From AP-15 sp963790875 (GTDB taxonomy: Bacteria; Pseudomonadota; Alphaproteobacteria; ATCC43930; CGMCC-115725), in NCBI GenBank assembly GCA_963790875.1, contig CAWBQT010000006.1, positions 558,001 to 622,000 of the forward strand: DNA of 64,000 nucleotides, read 5' to 3'. This document shows, piece by piece, positions 36,780 to 45,376 of this stretch. The notes beneath the pieces were generated by a model. That model did no database searches. It worked only from the letters and a program-made list of their open reading frames with translations, and was not told the origin of the DNA. Each line of letters starts with the position of its first letter. The first letter of the stretch is position 1. The translations under genes and the position numbers were made by a program.

Positions 36780-37610
36780 CTAGTGGGCTTGTTCCGCGTA
36801 GGCCAATTCCGCAGCTGTGCTTTTGCTGAGGTCGGCCCGCAGGTAGGCTTCCGATTCCGGAAGCGCCAAGTGAAAGCTCGTCAGTGCCTCCAGCTTCAGC
36901 TTGAGGGTGTCAGCCTGCAGGTCGAGCAGGTGACCGCCATGCCGGCGGTCACTCGAAAGAAAGTGGAAGTGGTAGCCGGCGACGCTGAAGGCACTGGCGA
37001 ATCCCGGCGACCACAGGCCGACGAGGGTGCCGGCGATGTCCGCGAAGGCAAACTCACTTTGCGCTTTGGCGGCCTCTACCAACCGGGCTCCCGGCCGAGG
37101 CGGATTGACGGCCCGCGTCCGCACCCGACTGAACTGCCCATCGAGCCGCAATGCATAGAAAATGTTTCCGGAACGACGGAATTCGTCGCAGCGCGTCTCG
37201 AGGTCCTTGACACTGGACACCGAAGCGACTGAAACATTCGCGTCCGGCTTGAACCAGGTCACGACGGCGAACGGAGCGCCGGCGTCGAGAGAAGCCTCGG
37301 TAACGCGCCCGCTCCCCTGAACCTGATAGGCGCGACCGTCGAGGACGACCATCTCGCCGTCCAGGTCGGCAAATGTGCCGAGGCCGAAATCTCCGTGTTC
37401 AAGGACAGTCTGAACACTCACCTCGCGATCGTAGACGCCGGCGACGAGGGCGCCCGAGGTCGACACCTGAAAGACGGTATGGATCGGCTTTTCAAGATAC
37501 CGAGCGAGCGCCGCGGTGACGACAAACGACCGACTGCGGCCGGTTCGCATGGCCTCCGCCTCTACCGCAGCCTTGACTGACGCCGGAACATCGGCTGATA
37601 ACTGTGGCAC
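36780..37610 (-). CDS. budA: Acetolactate decarboxylase with N-terminal ribbon-helix-helix-like segment
   Basis: 276 residues from GTG 37610, chosen because AGGAGG lies six bases upstream; GTG 37631 lacks a site. Residues 45-276 are a full acetolactate decarboxylase: IHTVFQVSTSGALVAGVYDR, HGDFGLGTFADLDGEMVVLD, and the zinc site GYHFHFLSSDRRHGGHLLD (three His). It converts acetolactate to acetoin. Residues 1-44 (LSADVPASVKAAVEAEAMRT, then GRSRSFVVTAALARYLE) look like a CopG/Arc ribbon-helix-helix: a strand, a helix, a GRS turn and a second helix. Ordinary family members start directly at the IHTVFQ segment. Fusion of a DNA-binding-like module to this enzyme is unusual. Confidence 0.87.
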   Translation of the reverse strand: MPQLSADVPASVKAAVEAEAMRTGRSRSFVVTAALARYLEKPIHTVFQVSTSGALVAGVYDREVSVQTVLEHGDFGLGTFADLDGEMVVLDGRAYQVQGSGRVTEASLDAGAPFAVVTWFKPDANVSVASVSSVKDLETRCDEFRRSGNIFYALRLDGQFSRVRTRAVNPPRPGARLVEAAKAQSEFAFADIAGTLVGLWSPGFASAFSVAGYHFHFLSSDRRHGGHLLDLQADTLKLKLEALTSFHLALPESEAYLRADLSKSTAAELAYAEQAH

Positions 37611-37687
37611 GTTGACCTCCTGTGTCTTCACGCGGCGAGCCTCTGCGAAACAGCCTGAAATGCTCGCGGCCGGTACTCTCGGCGTTG

Positions 37688-39382
37688 CTAGGGGATGTTC
37701 TCGACGATCATTTCCCAGACGTCGTGGCCTTTGCCGTGCAGCATGGCCTTGGCGCTATACACCGCCATCCCGACGACGGCCTCCGGCGCAACAAAAGGCG
37801 AGGGTGGCGTCACCAGCTGCATCGGCTTCACCTTAACATCCAGTACCGCTGGGCCAGGCTGCGCCAGCCAAGTCTGGACGGCGTCCTCGAGGTCGCCAGC
37901 CTTTGAGACCTGTTGCCCCCAAATGCCCATCGCCCTCGCAACGTCTCCGAAGTCGGGGTTCTTCAAGTCCGTGAAGACCGGCTCCATGCCGGCTGCCTTG
38001 TTCTCGATATCGATGAAGCCGAGCTTGCCATTGTCGTAGACGGCGATCTTGATGGGCAGATTCTCCTGAACCGTCGTCAAGAGATCACCGAGAAGCATGG
38101 AAAACCCGCCATCGCCGGCGAGACAGATCACCTGTCGGCCTGGCTGGCACTTTTGCAGTCCGAGTGCCGATGGCATGCCGTCCGCCATCGTGCCATGGAG
38201 CAGGCTCCCGAAGGTTCGACGCTTGCCGTTGGTGTCGATGTGGCGAAGCATCCAGACCAAAGGCGTACCGTCATCGGCCGCAAAAAGCGCGTCATCGGCG
38301 GCATGCTTGTTGATGATCTGGGTGAGGTAGGTACCGGAAATCATGGCTTCCGGACCCGAGACGGTTTCGGCCTTCGCTGTTTCCACGTCCTTCCGGTGAC
38401 GCTCCACATGTGCCGTCAAAAACTCGTTTTCTTCATGTTGATGAAGGCGCGGCAGGAGCGCCGCCAGCGTTGTCTTGACGTCGCCGACTGCTCCGATCGC
38501 GACGGGAGTTCGTCTCCCAAGATGCGTGGGATCGCTGTCGATCTGAATGATCGTCGCTTTGTCCGGATAGAATTGGGTCCAAGCGAAATTCGCGCCGAGC
38601 AATAGCAGTACGTCGCAGTCCAGAATCGCATGATAGCCGGCGGCACCGCCGATCATGCCGGTCATGCCGACATTGTAGGGATTGTCGTATTCGACGAAGT
38701 CCTTGCCGCGCGACGTGTGCGCCATCGGCGCCTTGAGGCGCGCCGCGGTCGCGACCACCTCGTCATGGGCACCTTCGCAACCGGCGCCAGCGTAAACGGT
38801 GATCGCTTCACTCTTATTGAGAATGGCCGCAATCGCGTCGAGTTCGGCGTCGCTCGGGCGAATGAGCGGGTGCGGCACGTGAACGGCGTAGGGCAGCTCA
38901 TCGTGTGCCGCGGCATTCGAGACGTCCACCGGCACCACGAGCACGGCGACGCCCCGCCTCGTCAGTGCTGCCTGGCAGGCCGCGACGGTCTTGCGGCGGG
39001 CCTGCTCGGGCGTGAGAATCATCTCGCAGAAGACGCTGCAGCCCCTGTAGACGTCGACGAAGTCGACCTCCTGGATCGATTCGAAGCCCAGATCCTGTCG
39101 CACGATCTGGGTCGCGATCAGGATGACGGGGGCGCGGTTGCGATGGGCCTCGTAAAGCCCGTTGATGAAGTGGAGACTGCCGGGGCCGCACGAGCCTGCG
39201 CAGGCCGTCAGGCGGCCGGTGAGCTGGGCTTCGGCGCCCGCCGCGAAAGCCCCCGCTTCCTCATGCCGCATATGGACCCAATCGATCTCGCTGCGATCGA
39301 TGGCGTGGGCGATACGATTGAGGGTATCCCCAACGATCCCATAGCACCTCTTCACACCGGCTGCCTGCAGCGTCTCGACCAA
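37688..39382 (-). CDS. poxB: PoxB-like thiamine-diphosphate pyruvate dehydrogenase/oxidase
   Basis: 564 codons from TTG 39382. ThDP features: GIVGDTLNRIAHAID, catalytic Glu in HMRHEEAGAFAAGAEAQLTG, and AGDGGFSMLLGDLLTTVQEN with YDNGKLGFI. These match the pyruvate:quinone oxidoreductase (PoxB) group, which oxidises pyruvate to acetate and feeds electrons to ubiquinone at the membrane. The expected N-terminus (ATG 39407, MSKT, then VADVLVETLQAAG) is present but out of frame by one base, so a +1 insertion lies between 39395 and 39382. Either a TTG start is used or the gene is freshly broken. It precedes the acetoin genes on the same strand. Confidence 0.82.
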   Translation of the reverse strand: MVETLQAAGVKRCYGIVGDTLNRIAHAIDRSEIDWVHMRHEEAGAFAAGAEAQLTGRLTACAGSCGPGSLHFINGLYEAHRNRAPVILIATQIVRQDLGFESIQEVDFVDVYRGCSVFCEMILTPEQARRKTVAACQAALTRRGVAVLVVPVDVSNAAAHDELPYAVHVPHPLIRPSDAELDAIAAILNKSEAITVYAGAGCEGAHDEVVATAARLKAPMAHTSRGKDFVEYDNPYNVGMTGMIGGAAGYHAILDCDVLLLLGANFAWTQFYPDKATIIQIDSDPTHLGRRTPVAIGAVGDVKTTLAALLPRLHQHEENEFLTAHVERHRKDVETAKAETVSGPEAMISGTYLTQIINKHAADDALFAADDGTPLVWMLRHIDTNGKRRTFGSLLHGTMADGMPSALGLQKCQPGRQVICLAGDGGFSMLLGDLLTTVQENLPIKIAVYDNGKLGFIDIENKAAGMEPVFTDLKNPDFGDVARAMGIWGQQVSKAGDLEDAVQTWLAQPGPAVLDVKVKPMQLVTPPSPFVAPEAVVGMAVYSAKAMLHGKGHDVWEMIVENIP

Positions 39383-39428
39383 TACATCGGCTACTCGTCT
39401 TGCTCATGACAAACCTCACAGTTACGAT

Positions 39429-39724
39429 TTATTGATTGCGGGTGGTCAGCGCGCGCGCGTGCGTAGCGGCGGCAATGAAATATGGCTGCTTCTCAGCACC
39501 CATTTCCAACGAACGCGATCCTGCACCCATTGCCAACGCGCCGTACGCCTTGCCAATTGAGATGTACGCTCGCCGCAACGGCGTACCATCTTCCGCGGCA
39601 AATACCTTGAGCACTCCTCGGGCCTCCAATATGATAACCGTCATCGGTGCGAACGATTTCTCGCGCGCGTATGGAATGGCAGCCATCAGATAGCCTGAGC
39701 TTTAACTAGCGTAAGCAGTGTCAT
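39429..39724 (-). pseudogene. GlcG/HbpS-family (DUF336) gene, frameshifted and short
   Basis: From ATG 39724, preceded by GAGGAA, the frame reads TLLTLVKAQAI and then meets TGA. Dropping one base lets it continue as MAAIPYAREKSFAPMTVIIL, then VFAAEDGTPLRRAYISIGKA and YGALAMGAGSRSLEMGAEKQ to 39429. This is the order of GlcG/HbpS proteins (about 130-140 residues, haem- or cofactor-binding, often beside oxidoreductases). The C-terminal glycine-rich segment (GGRVP-type) is missing. A single-base deletion near 39688 plus 3' loss make it a pseudogene. A short product from ATG 39686 (85 residues) is possible. Confidence 0.7.
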
Positions 39725-39804
39725 TGTCATTTCCTCGGCATACGAGCGACAGTGGTCTCTCGAATTGAGACGATCCAGCAGCAAATCGGCCGCACATGGA
39801 GGGC

Positions 39805-40223
39805 TCAGACTCGACGCCATCCCGGCTGTAGTGGGTCGACAAGTTTCACGTCTACTGGTGCCATTCCGCAGACCGCGATCACGGCAGGTTCTGCGCCACT
39901 TGCAATGACGCCGTCATAGTGCGGTGTGCCCGCAACCCCACGAATAAAGCTGCCGGGTGGAGTTGGCACACAATTCCCCGGGTCAAAATCGTTGCCCTTG
40001 TTTCCTCACCAGATGCCCGAAACGACAATACAAAGGCGATCTGTTACATAGAGTGAGGAGCGCTCATATAGCCGGGATACCGCTTCAGAAGTGAGTAATA
40101 GTGATTCCAGTGCTGTCGAGGCCGTTGGCGAGCACTGCGTTTCCAGACTTTTCCTCGAGAAGCTTCCCTGCGGGTCCACTTGACGGAATTGGGCAATTGA
40201 ATTTGTGTTTGGCTCGAGTTCAT
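39805..40223 (-). pseudogene. Cupin-domain protein, broken
   Basis: Starting near ATG 40223, the minus strand shows SVKWTRREASRG, then SSLYVTDRLCIVVSGIW, a TGA, and GNKGNDFDPGNCVPTPPGSF, AGTPHYDGVIASGAEPAVIA and GMAPVDVKLVDP to a stop at 39805-39807. This is the barrel order of small cupin (DUF4437-like) proteins, including the PHY metal-binding region. At least one frameshift (near 40046) and one in-frame stop (near 40004) interrupt it. Upstream of the likewise broken glcG-like gene on the same strand. Confidence 0.6.
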
Positions 40224-40817
40224 TTTTTGCTCATCACAGCATTCTCCAGGGCTACGTGGGGTTTGACGCATCTTCGCTCGCTTCAACAAGCTCTGATCGG
40301 CATTCTCTTGTCTCCCGAGCGTCGCCGGCGAATCCCTATGTCGAGCGCGCGTTCCGTGGTCAGCGGCCGATGCGCCGTAGCGCCGCCTCAAGGAGGCAGA
40401 CGAAATCCTCGCCATGTCCCACTGCGCCCAGCCAGTTGACACGGATTGGACCGGCTGCCGGGCAGCACAAGCGTAGTTAGAATGCGTCACCCAGAGGTTC
40501 GAGTGAGCCTGGGTGAGTTTGGGTCAATTGTGGTGAGCCGAGTGAGGTTTCGGCAGAAGCCTGGGCCGCACCGCCCCCGGCGACACCCGGATCGGCAGCC
40601 GCTTGGATCTGTGCTCCGACGGAGTGACTAAATTCCTAGGATGGGCGTACTGCGTCCTTCGAGACAGCCGCTTCGCGGCTTCCTCAGGATGAGGAGTTTT
40701 CTTAATATTATCAAAATGTTACCGAATGCTGAGGAGCGCCGTCAGGCGCATCTCGAAGCACGCACGATCATGCTGCAGCAGGATGCCTGTGCCTAAGGCC
40801 AATTCTTTCGCAGCCTC
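40224..40817. other. Intergenic with GTGAG and REP-like repeats, no gene
   Basis: A divergent copy of the GTGAG repeat is at 40512-40537, preceded by cgagtgag. At about 40650-40765 lies a typical alphaproteobacterial palindromic element: tccttcgagacagccgcttc followed by gcggcttcctcaggatgagg, and, 60 bp on, gcgcatctcgaagcacgca. No coding frame in the stretch looks real. Confidence 0.6.
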
Positions 40818-42431
40818 TTAGCCGAGATCGGCGGTGATCAGCTCATAAGCCGGCAAGGTCAAGAATTCGACGAAGCTCGACGCCTCGATCAGCTCGCGAA
40901 AGAGCCGCGCCGCATCCTCGTAGCGGCCGCTCTGATAAGCTTCGTCGCCGACCGCGACGTGCAGCTTGTGCAGCTCCTCGTCGAGCATGCTGCGGCATAG
41001 CGGGGCATCGACCTTTCGGCCGTCGCCCAGTTTTGCGGCATGGCGGATCCACTGCCAGATCTGGGCGCGGCTGATCTCGGCGGTGGCGGCATCCTCCATC
41101 AGGTGATAGAGCGGCACGCAGCCGATACCGCGCAGCCAGGCTTCGATATAGCCGATCCCGACATTGAGGTTCTGGCGCAGCCCGCCCTCGGTGATGTTGC
41201 CTTCGGGCACCGCCAAGAGATCGCTGCCGGTAACATGCACATCCTGCCGCTGGCGCGCGATCTGGTTCGGCTGCGGCATCTCGCGATCGAAGATCTCCTT
41301 GGCGACGCCGACCAGCCCGGGATGCGCCACCCAGGTGCCGTCGTGGCCGTCGCCCGCCTCGCGCAGTTTGTCGGCGCGCACCTTTGCCATCGCCGCCTCG
41401 TTCGCCTGCGCGTCGTCGCGGATCGGGATCTGCGCCGCCATGCCGCCCATCGCGTGGATGCCGCGGCGATGGCAAGTCTTGATCAACAACAGGCTGTAGC
41501 TGCGCAGGAAATGTGTGGTCATCGCGACCTCGCCGCGGTCCGGCAGGACGCAGGCGGGATCTTCGGCAAATTTCTTGATGAAGCTGTAAATGTAGTCCCA
41601 GCGGCCGCAATTGAGCCCGGCCGAATGGTCCCGCAGCTCGTGCAGGATCTCGTCCATCTCGAAGGCGGCGAGGATCGTTTCGATCAGCACGGTGGCGCGC
41701 ACCGTGCCCTTTGGCAGACCGAGGCTCGCCTGCGCATCGAGGAAAACGTCGTTCCACAGCCGCGCTTCGTGATGATTTTCGATTTTCGGCAGATAAAAAT
41801 AGGGGCCGGTGCCGCGCGCCAGCAGCTCCTTCGCATTATGGAAAAAGAACAGCGCAAAATCGAGCAGCGCGCCCGACATTGGCGCGCCGTCGACGAGAAC
41901 ATGCTTTTCCGGCAGATGCCAGCCGCGCGGGCGCACGAACAGGACCGCCGTCTTGTCGTTCAGCGAGTAGTGCCGGCCGGTTTCCGGGTCGTCGAAGGCG
42001 ATCGTCCGGCGCACCGCGTCGTACAGGTTCATTTGGCCTTCGATCATATTCTCCCAGGAAGGCGCATTCGCATCCTCGAAATCGGCCATGTAGACGCTGG
42101 CCCCGCAATTGAGAGCGTTGATGACCATCTTGCGGTCGGTCGGACCGGTGATCTCGGTGCGACGGTCCTCGAGGTCGCGCGGGATCGGCGCCACGCGCCA
42201 ATCGGCGTCGCGGATCGCTCTGGTTTCGGGCAGAAAATCCGGCTTCCACCCGGCATCGAGCCGGCTCTGGGTCTCGGCCCGGCGGGCGAGCAGCCGCCGC
42301 CGCTCCGCGCCGAATTTGCGCTCGAATCCAGCGGCAAAGGCGAGCGCGTCGGCCGTCAGCACTTTCTCGAAGCCGGGCTGCATCGCCCCGCGAAGGTTGA
42401 CGCCGTCAGGCAAAGAGCTGGTGCTGGCCAT
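40818..42431 (-). CDS. aceB: Malate synthase A
   Basis: 537 residues from ATG 42431 with GGAAGGAT upstream; a longer frame to 42545 begins with a non-conserved Arg-rich stretch. Family blocks: INALNCGASVYMADFEDANA, YFYLPKIENHHEARLWNDVF (Mg-ligand Glu), DHSAGLNCGRWDYIYSFIKK and the C-terminal MEDAATAEISRAQIWQWIRH. Length and motifs fit the A-type (about 530 residues), not the 720-residue G-type. It condenses glyoxylate with acetyl-CoA to malate in the glyoxylate bypass. No isocitrate lyase gene is in view. Confidence 0.95.
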   Translation of the reverse strand: MASTSSLPDGVNLRGAMQPGFEKVLTADALAFAAGFERKFGAERRRLLARRAETQSRLDAGWKPDFLPETRAIRDADWRVAPIPRDLEDRRTEITGPTDRKMVINALNCGASVYMADFEDANAPSWENMIEGQMNLYDAVRRTIAFDDPETGRHYSLNDKTAVLFVRPRGWHLPEKHVLVDGAPMSGALLDFALFFFHNAKELLARGTGPYFYLPKIENHHEARLWNDVFLDAQASLGLPKGTVRATVLIETILAAFEMDEILHELRDHSAGLNCGRWDYIYSFIKKFAEDPACVLPDRGEVAMTTHFLRSYSLLLIKTCHRRGIHAMGGMAAQIPIRDDAQANEAAMAKVRADKLREAGDGHDGTWVAHPGLVGVAKEIFDREMPQPNQIARQRQDVHVTGSDLLAVPEGNITEGGLRQNLNVGIGYIEAWLRGIGCVPLYHLMEDAATAEISRAQIWQWIRHAAKLGDGRKVDAPLCRSMLDEELHKLHVAVGDEAYQSGRYEDAARLFRELIEASSFVEFLTLPAYELITADLG

Positions 42432-42723
42432 GAAAGATCCTTCCCGCTGTGCTGCCCGGCGCGTTCGGCGGGTCGCCGCAGAAACCGAAAAACTGCCCCC
42501 TTGACGCTCCCCTCGTCGAGCCCGCGGTTTTTCGCGGCGCAACAAACGGTGGATTCCCGTCAGACATCCGCTTATTGCCGGGCATGATGCAGTGCAATAT
42601 TGACGGGGTCAACCAGGCAGCGCGGGCGTAGGCGGAGCCGCAACTCGGTGGTGGGCGAGGGTTCGACGGGCTCGGGAGTTTCCGCTAGCATAGGGGTGAG
42701 CGGCGCAGCCAGAGAGGATCGGC

Positions 42724-43251
42724 ATGACCGAGGCCCCAGCGTCATTTCCGGTCATTCGCGAGGCAGTGGCCTCGTTTCCCGATCGCCGTCATTTTCATGA
42801 CGCAGTGTCGAAGCTGTTTGCCGCCGGGTTCGCGACGAGCGACCTGTCGGTTCTGGCCTCGCACGACCCGCTCGCTACCGCCGGCGAACCGGAGGACGGC
42901 GCCGGAGGGTTGTTGCCGGCCGGGCTCAGCGGCGAGATCAAGTATCTCGGACCGCTGACTGTGGCCGGCATCGTCATGCTGTCGGGCGGGCCGATCGCCG
43001 TCGCGCTGGCGGCGCTGGTCGGGGCCGGTCTCGGCGGCGCTGCCTTGAAGGAATTGTTCGACGACTACACCGCGCCGCGGCACCGCGACGATTTCCAGAA
43101 GGCATTGGAGGCCGGGGCGGCGCTGTTGTGGGTCCGCTGCGACGACCCCGATCACGAACTCGCCGCCACCCGCATCCTCGAGGAAGCCGGCGGCCGTCAG
43201 GTTCACATCCACGGGCGCGCCGCAAAAGTCGACAATAGCGGCGGCGGCTGA
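42724..43251 (+). CDS. Small membrane protein of unknown function
   Basis: 175 residues with AGAGAGGA upstream of ATG 42724. Residues 1-60 resemble the general-stress-17M-like N-terminal fold (REAVASFPDRRHFHDAVSKL, FAAGFATSDLSVLASHDPL). One glycine-rich hydrophobic stretch spans about 82-108. The C-terminal part (FQKALEAGAALLWVRCDDPD, then ATRILEEAGGRQVHIHG) is a ferredoxin-like alpha/beta segment. It faces the DUF29 gene tail-to-tail, 10 bp apart. No function can be given. Confidence 0.65.
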   Translation: MTEAPASFPVIREAVASFPDRRHFHDAVSKLFAAGFATSDLSVLASHDPLATAGEPEDGAGGLLPAGLSGEIKYLGPLTVAGIVMLSGGPIAVALAALVGAGLGGAALKELFDDYTAPRHRDDFQKALEAGAALLWVRCDDPDHELAATRILEEAGGRQVHIHGRAAKVDNSGGG

Positions 43252-43260
43252 CCCGCCGGC

Positions 43261-43734
43261 TCAGCCGGGCGAGTCGGGAAACCAGTCGCCGAGGACCTGC
43301 TCGATCGTGAACCCGCCTCGTTCGAGCCGCGCCCAAACCGCGTCTGCCGGCTCGCCATGCCGTTCGAGATCCGCGGCGGCGCGTCTTGCTGCGACTGGGC
43401 TCTGCCGCCGGATCAATGCGTCGACTTCTCGACGCAGGCTGGGGCTGTCGTCGAGCACCATTTCAATTTCGGTGCGGGCGTCGTCGACCGATTCCTGCCA
43501 GCCGACGCGCGGCCCGGCAGCGGGCGAGATCGCGAGCTCCAGCAGATGCCGGAGAATCCGTGTAATTTGCGAAGCGAGCTCGCGGTGGTCCGACTTGCCC
43601 AAGCCTTCGATTTCCTCGGCGAGGTTTTCCCAGTCGAGCGGCAGGTTCGAATCCTTGGCGCTGCGCAGGGCTGCGGCCTGCGCCTCGGTCCACAGCACGA
43701 AATCCCGGTCGTAGAGATCGCTCGGCCTGCTCAT
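43261..43734 (-). CDS. DUF29 domain protein
   Basis: 157 residues from ATG 43734. The DUF29 pattern is complete: LYDRDFVLWTEAQAAALRSA, then LDWENLAEEIEGLGKSDHRE, SQITRILRHLLEL, and the C-terminal GGFTIEQVLGDWFPDSP. The family is common in cyanobacteria and alphaproteobacteria and has no established function. The gene starts 17 bp after the heme-oxygenase-fold gene, with which it may be co-transcribed. Confidence 0.9.
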   Translation of the reverse strand: MSRPSDLYDRDFVLWTEAQAAALRSAKDSNLPLDWENLAEEIEGLGKSDHRELASQITRILRHLLELAISPAAGPRVGWQESVDDARTEIEMVLDDSPSLRREVDALIRRQSPVAARRAAADLERHGEPADAVWARLERGGFTIEQVLGDWFPDSPG

Positions 43735-43750
43735 CTTGCCGATCGAGCGC

Positions 43751-44515
43751 TCAGCCGACACCGGGCGGCAGGATCTCTTTCTCGCCGAGCACTTGCGAGC
43801 GATAGAGCTCGGTGATCGAGGCCCAGCGCAATTCGCAGATCTCCTCCGCCACCTGCTCGGCCCGCGCCTCGAGTTCCGGCGTGCCGAGATGCCGGCCACA
43901 CAATTCGATCTGGCGTCGGCTGTGTTCGACGTCGGCCGCGTCGTGCTCGGTGAAGAACTCGATTTCGCGCGAATGGCGCGTGAAGCCGTAATACTTTTCG
44001 AAGGCGGGCAGCAGGACCTCGCTGATCAGGCCGGGCATCTGCCCCTCCTGCGTCGTCTGCATCGCCAGGATCACGCCAACCGGCTCGGTCGCGATCGTAT
44101 GGTACATATAGAGCGAGCGCGCCCACCAGGCAGGCGGCATTTTCGTGTTCCGCACTTCGTCTTCGGAAATGCCGGCGGCACGGCAAAAGCGCAAGATCAA
44201 CTCGTTGTGGTCGTGCGGCTCGTGACCCGGCTCCGGGATCGCCTTCAGACCTTCCTCCTCAGCAATGTTCTCGGCGATCATCTTGCGCACCTCCTCGAAC
44301 TGATAGCCGCGCGCATAGAGGAGGCCAAAGCTCGCCAAGGCCCGCGAGACGAAATGGAAATGCAGCGCCTGATAGCGGCCCAGCGCCTCGAGCGGCAATT
44401 TGCCTTCGCCGAAGGCCAGGAAAAACGGATGCCGCGTGGTGTGCCAGCGATCGCGGATCGCGAGGATCCGCTCGGTGATCGGCCGGTTCGATGCAAGATC
44501 GCCGCCGCGCGCCAT
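43751..44515 (-). CDS. Heme-oxygenase-fold (TenA/PqqC/CADD-like) protein
   Basis: 254 residues from ATG 44515, which follows GGGAGGGTGGG; the longer frame to 44554 is not needed. All-helical with conserved acidic/His positions: ALGRYQALHFHFVSRALASF, MIAENIAEEEGLKAIPEPGH, EIEFFTEHDAADVEHSRRQI. This suits the iron-containing redox branch of the family (CADD, PqqC-like), where Glu/His bind a di-iron site. A PqqC role is tempting because a PQQ dehydrogenase lies 27 kb away, but no other pqq gene is near and the sequence is not a clear PqqC. Confidence 0.75.
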   Translation of the reverse strand: MARGGDLASNRPITERILAIRDRWHTTRHPFFLAFGEGKLPLEALGRYQALHFHFVSRALASFGLLYARGYQFEEVRKMIAENIAEEEGLKAIPEPGHEPHDHNELILRFCRAAGISEDEVRNTKMPPAWWARSLYMYHTIATEPVGVILAMQTTQEGQMPGLISEVLLPAFEKYYGFTRHSREIEFFTEHDAADVEHSRRQIELCGRHLGTPELEARAEQVAEEICELRWASITELYRSQVLGEKEILPPGVG

Positions 44516-44596
44516 CGTTCCCACCCTCCCTTTATTGGAGCTATCGGCGAGCATAGCCGGAAGCGGCGCCGCCGGAAACGACGCCTTCGCCCAGGG

Positions 44597-44986
44597 CTAC
44601 AGGTCGGAAGGCAGACCAAGCATGGCGATGCCGTATGGCGCCATCTTAGGGTCCTGCGTGCCGAGCAGCATGCGCTCCAGCGTCGCCTGCGCAACCAGCA
44701 TCCGGTCGAACGGGTCGCCAGGATGGCGCGGCAACCCGCCGGCATGTTCCGCGTGCTCGCCGGTGACCGGCAGCAAAATGAAGCCGTGTGCCGCGACCGC
44801 GTCACATATCTGCGCACGAAAGCCGAGCTTGCCGGCCGCCCGTTTGATCGAAATCTCCCAAACCGTCGCTGCGCTGACGAGAATCTCGTTTCCCTCGTCT
44901 CTCAGCGAAGCAGCCAGTGATGGGGAAATGCTCTCGGGCTGCGGGTCCCACCAGAGGAAGACATGCGTGTCGATCAGGAGCCTCAC
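44597..44986 (-). CDS. PIN-domain toxin (VapC-like)
   Basis: 129 residues. PIN signatures: MRLLIDTHVFLWWD with the first acidic residue, ATVWEISIKRAAGKL with the central Glu, and HPGDPFDRMLVAQATLE with the DPFDR acidic pair. PIN toxins are Mg-dependent RNases that cut tRNA or rRNA. The first ATG overlaps the antitoxin stop by four bases, the standard arrangement for a Phd-PIN pair. Confidence 0.92.
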   Translation of the reverse strand: MRLLIDTHVFLWWDPQPESISPSLAASLRDEGNEILVSAATVWEISIKRAAGKLGFRAQICDAVAAHGFILLPVTGEHAEHAGGLPRHPGDPFDRMLVAQATLERMLLGTQDPKMAPYGIAMLGLPSDL

Positions 44987-45222
44987 GCCTTGCCCTCGAA
45001 GGCTTCTTCGATATCGGGCAAGGGGTCGTCGAAATCCTCAGCGATGAAGGTGATGCCGAGAAGGTTCTCGCCTTCGCGGCGCGTCTTGACCGGGCGATAA
45101 GCCACCAGCTTCGCCATCGGCTTGCCGAATTTGGCGATGACGATTTCCTCGCCGCCTGCGGCCCGGTCGACGAGCTTGGAGAGCTGGGTCTTCGCTTCGT
45201 AGAGGTTGACTTGTTGGCTCAT
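44983..45222 (-). CDS. Phd/YefM-family antitoxin
   Basis: 79 residues: MSQQVNLYEAKTQLSKLVDR, then GEEIVIAKFGKPMAKLVAY, the DNA-binding Phd/YefM N-terminus, followed by an acidic C-terminal tail (AEDFDDPLPDIEEAFEGKA) that would wrap the toxin. First gene of the pair. An inverted repeat lies just upstream. Confidence 0.93.
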   Translation of the reverse strand: MSQQVNLYEAKTQLSKLVDRAAGGEEIVIAKFGKPMAKLVAYRPVKTRREGENLLGITFIAEDFDDPLPDIEEAFEGKA

Positions 45223-45234
45223 GCGAGCGGCCCA

Positions 45235-45256
45235 TTGGTTGGTCTAGTTAACCAAC
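45235..45256. promoter_or_regulatory. Probable operator of the toxin-antitoxin pair
   Basis: Inverted repeat GTTGGT ctagtta ACCAAC at 45238-45256, itself inside overlapping TTGGTT...AACCAA (45235-45255). It is 13-34 bp upstream of the antitoxin start, the usual place for autorepression by a Phd/YefM-toxin complex. Confidence 0.65.
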
Positions 45257-45376
45257 ATGGCGCGGGGCACGTGCACAAGGGAAGGCGAATTGCGGCCGAC
45301 ATCAGTCGTGTAGGCATGCCGATGCATGACCAGAAAGGGGCACCCGTGGGCGCCCCTTCGGTAACGCCCGGACTGC

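Noticed and set aside
43751..44515. pqqC assignment for the heme-oxygenase-fold gene
   Set aside because: No other pqq biosynthesis gene in the window and motifs fit the wider CADD-like group equally well.
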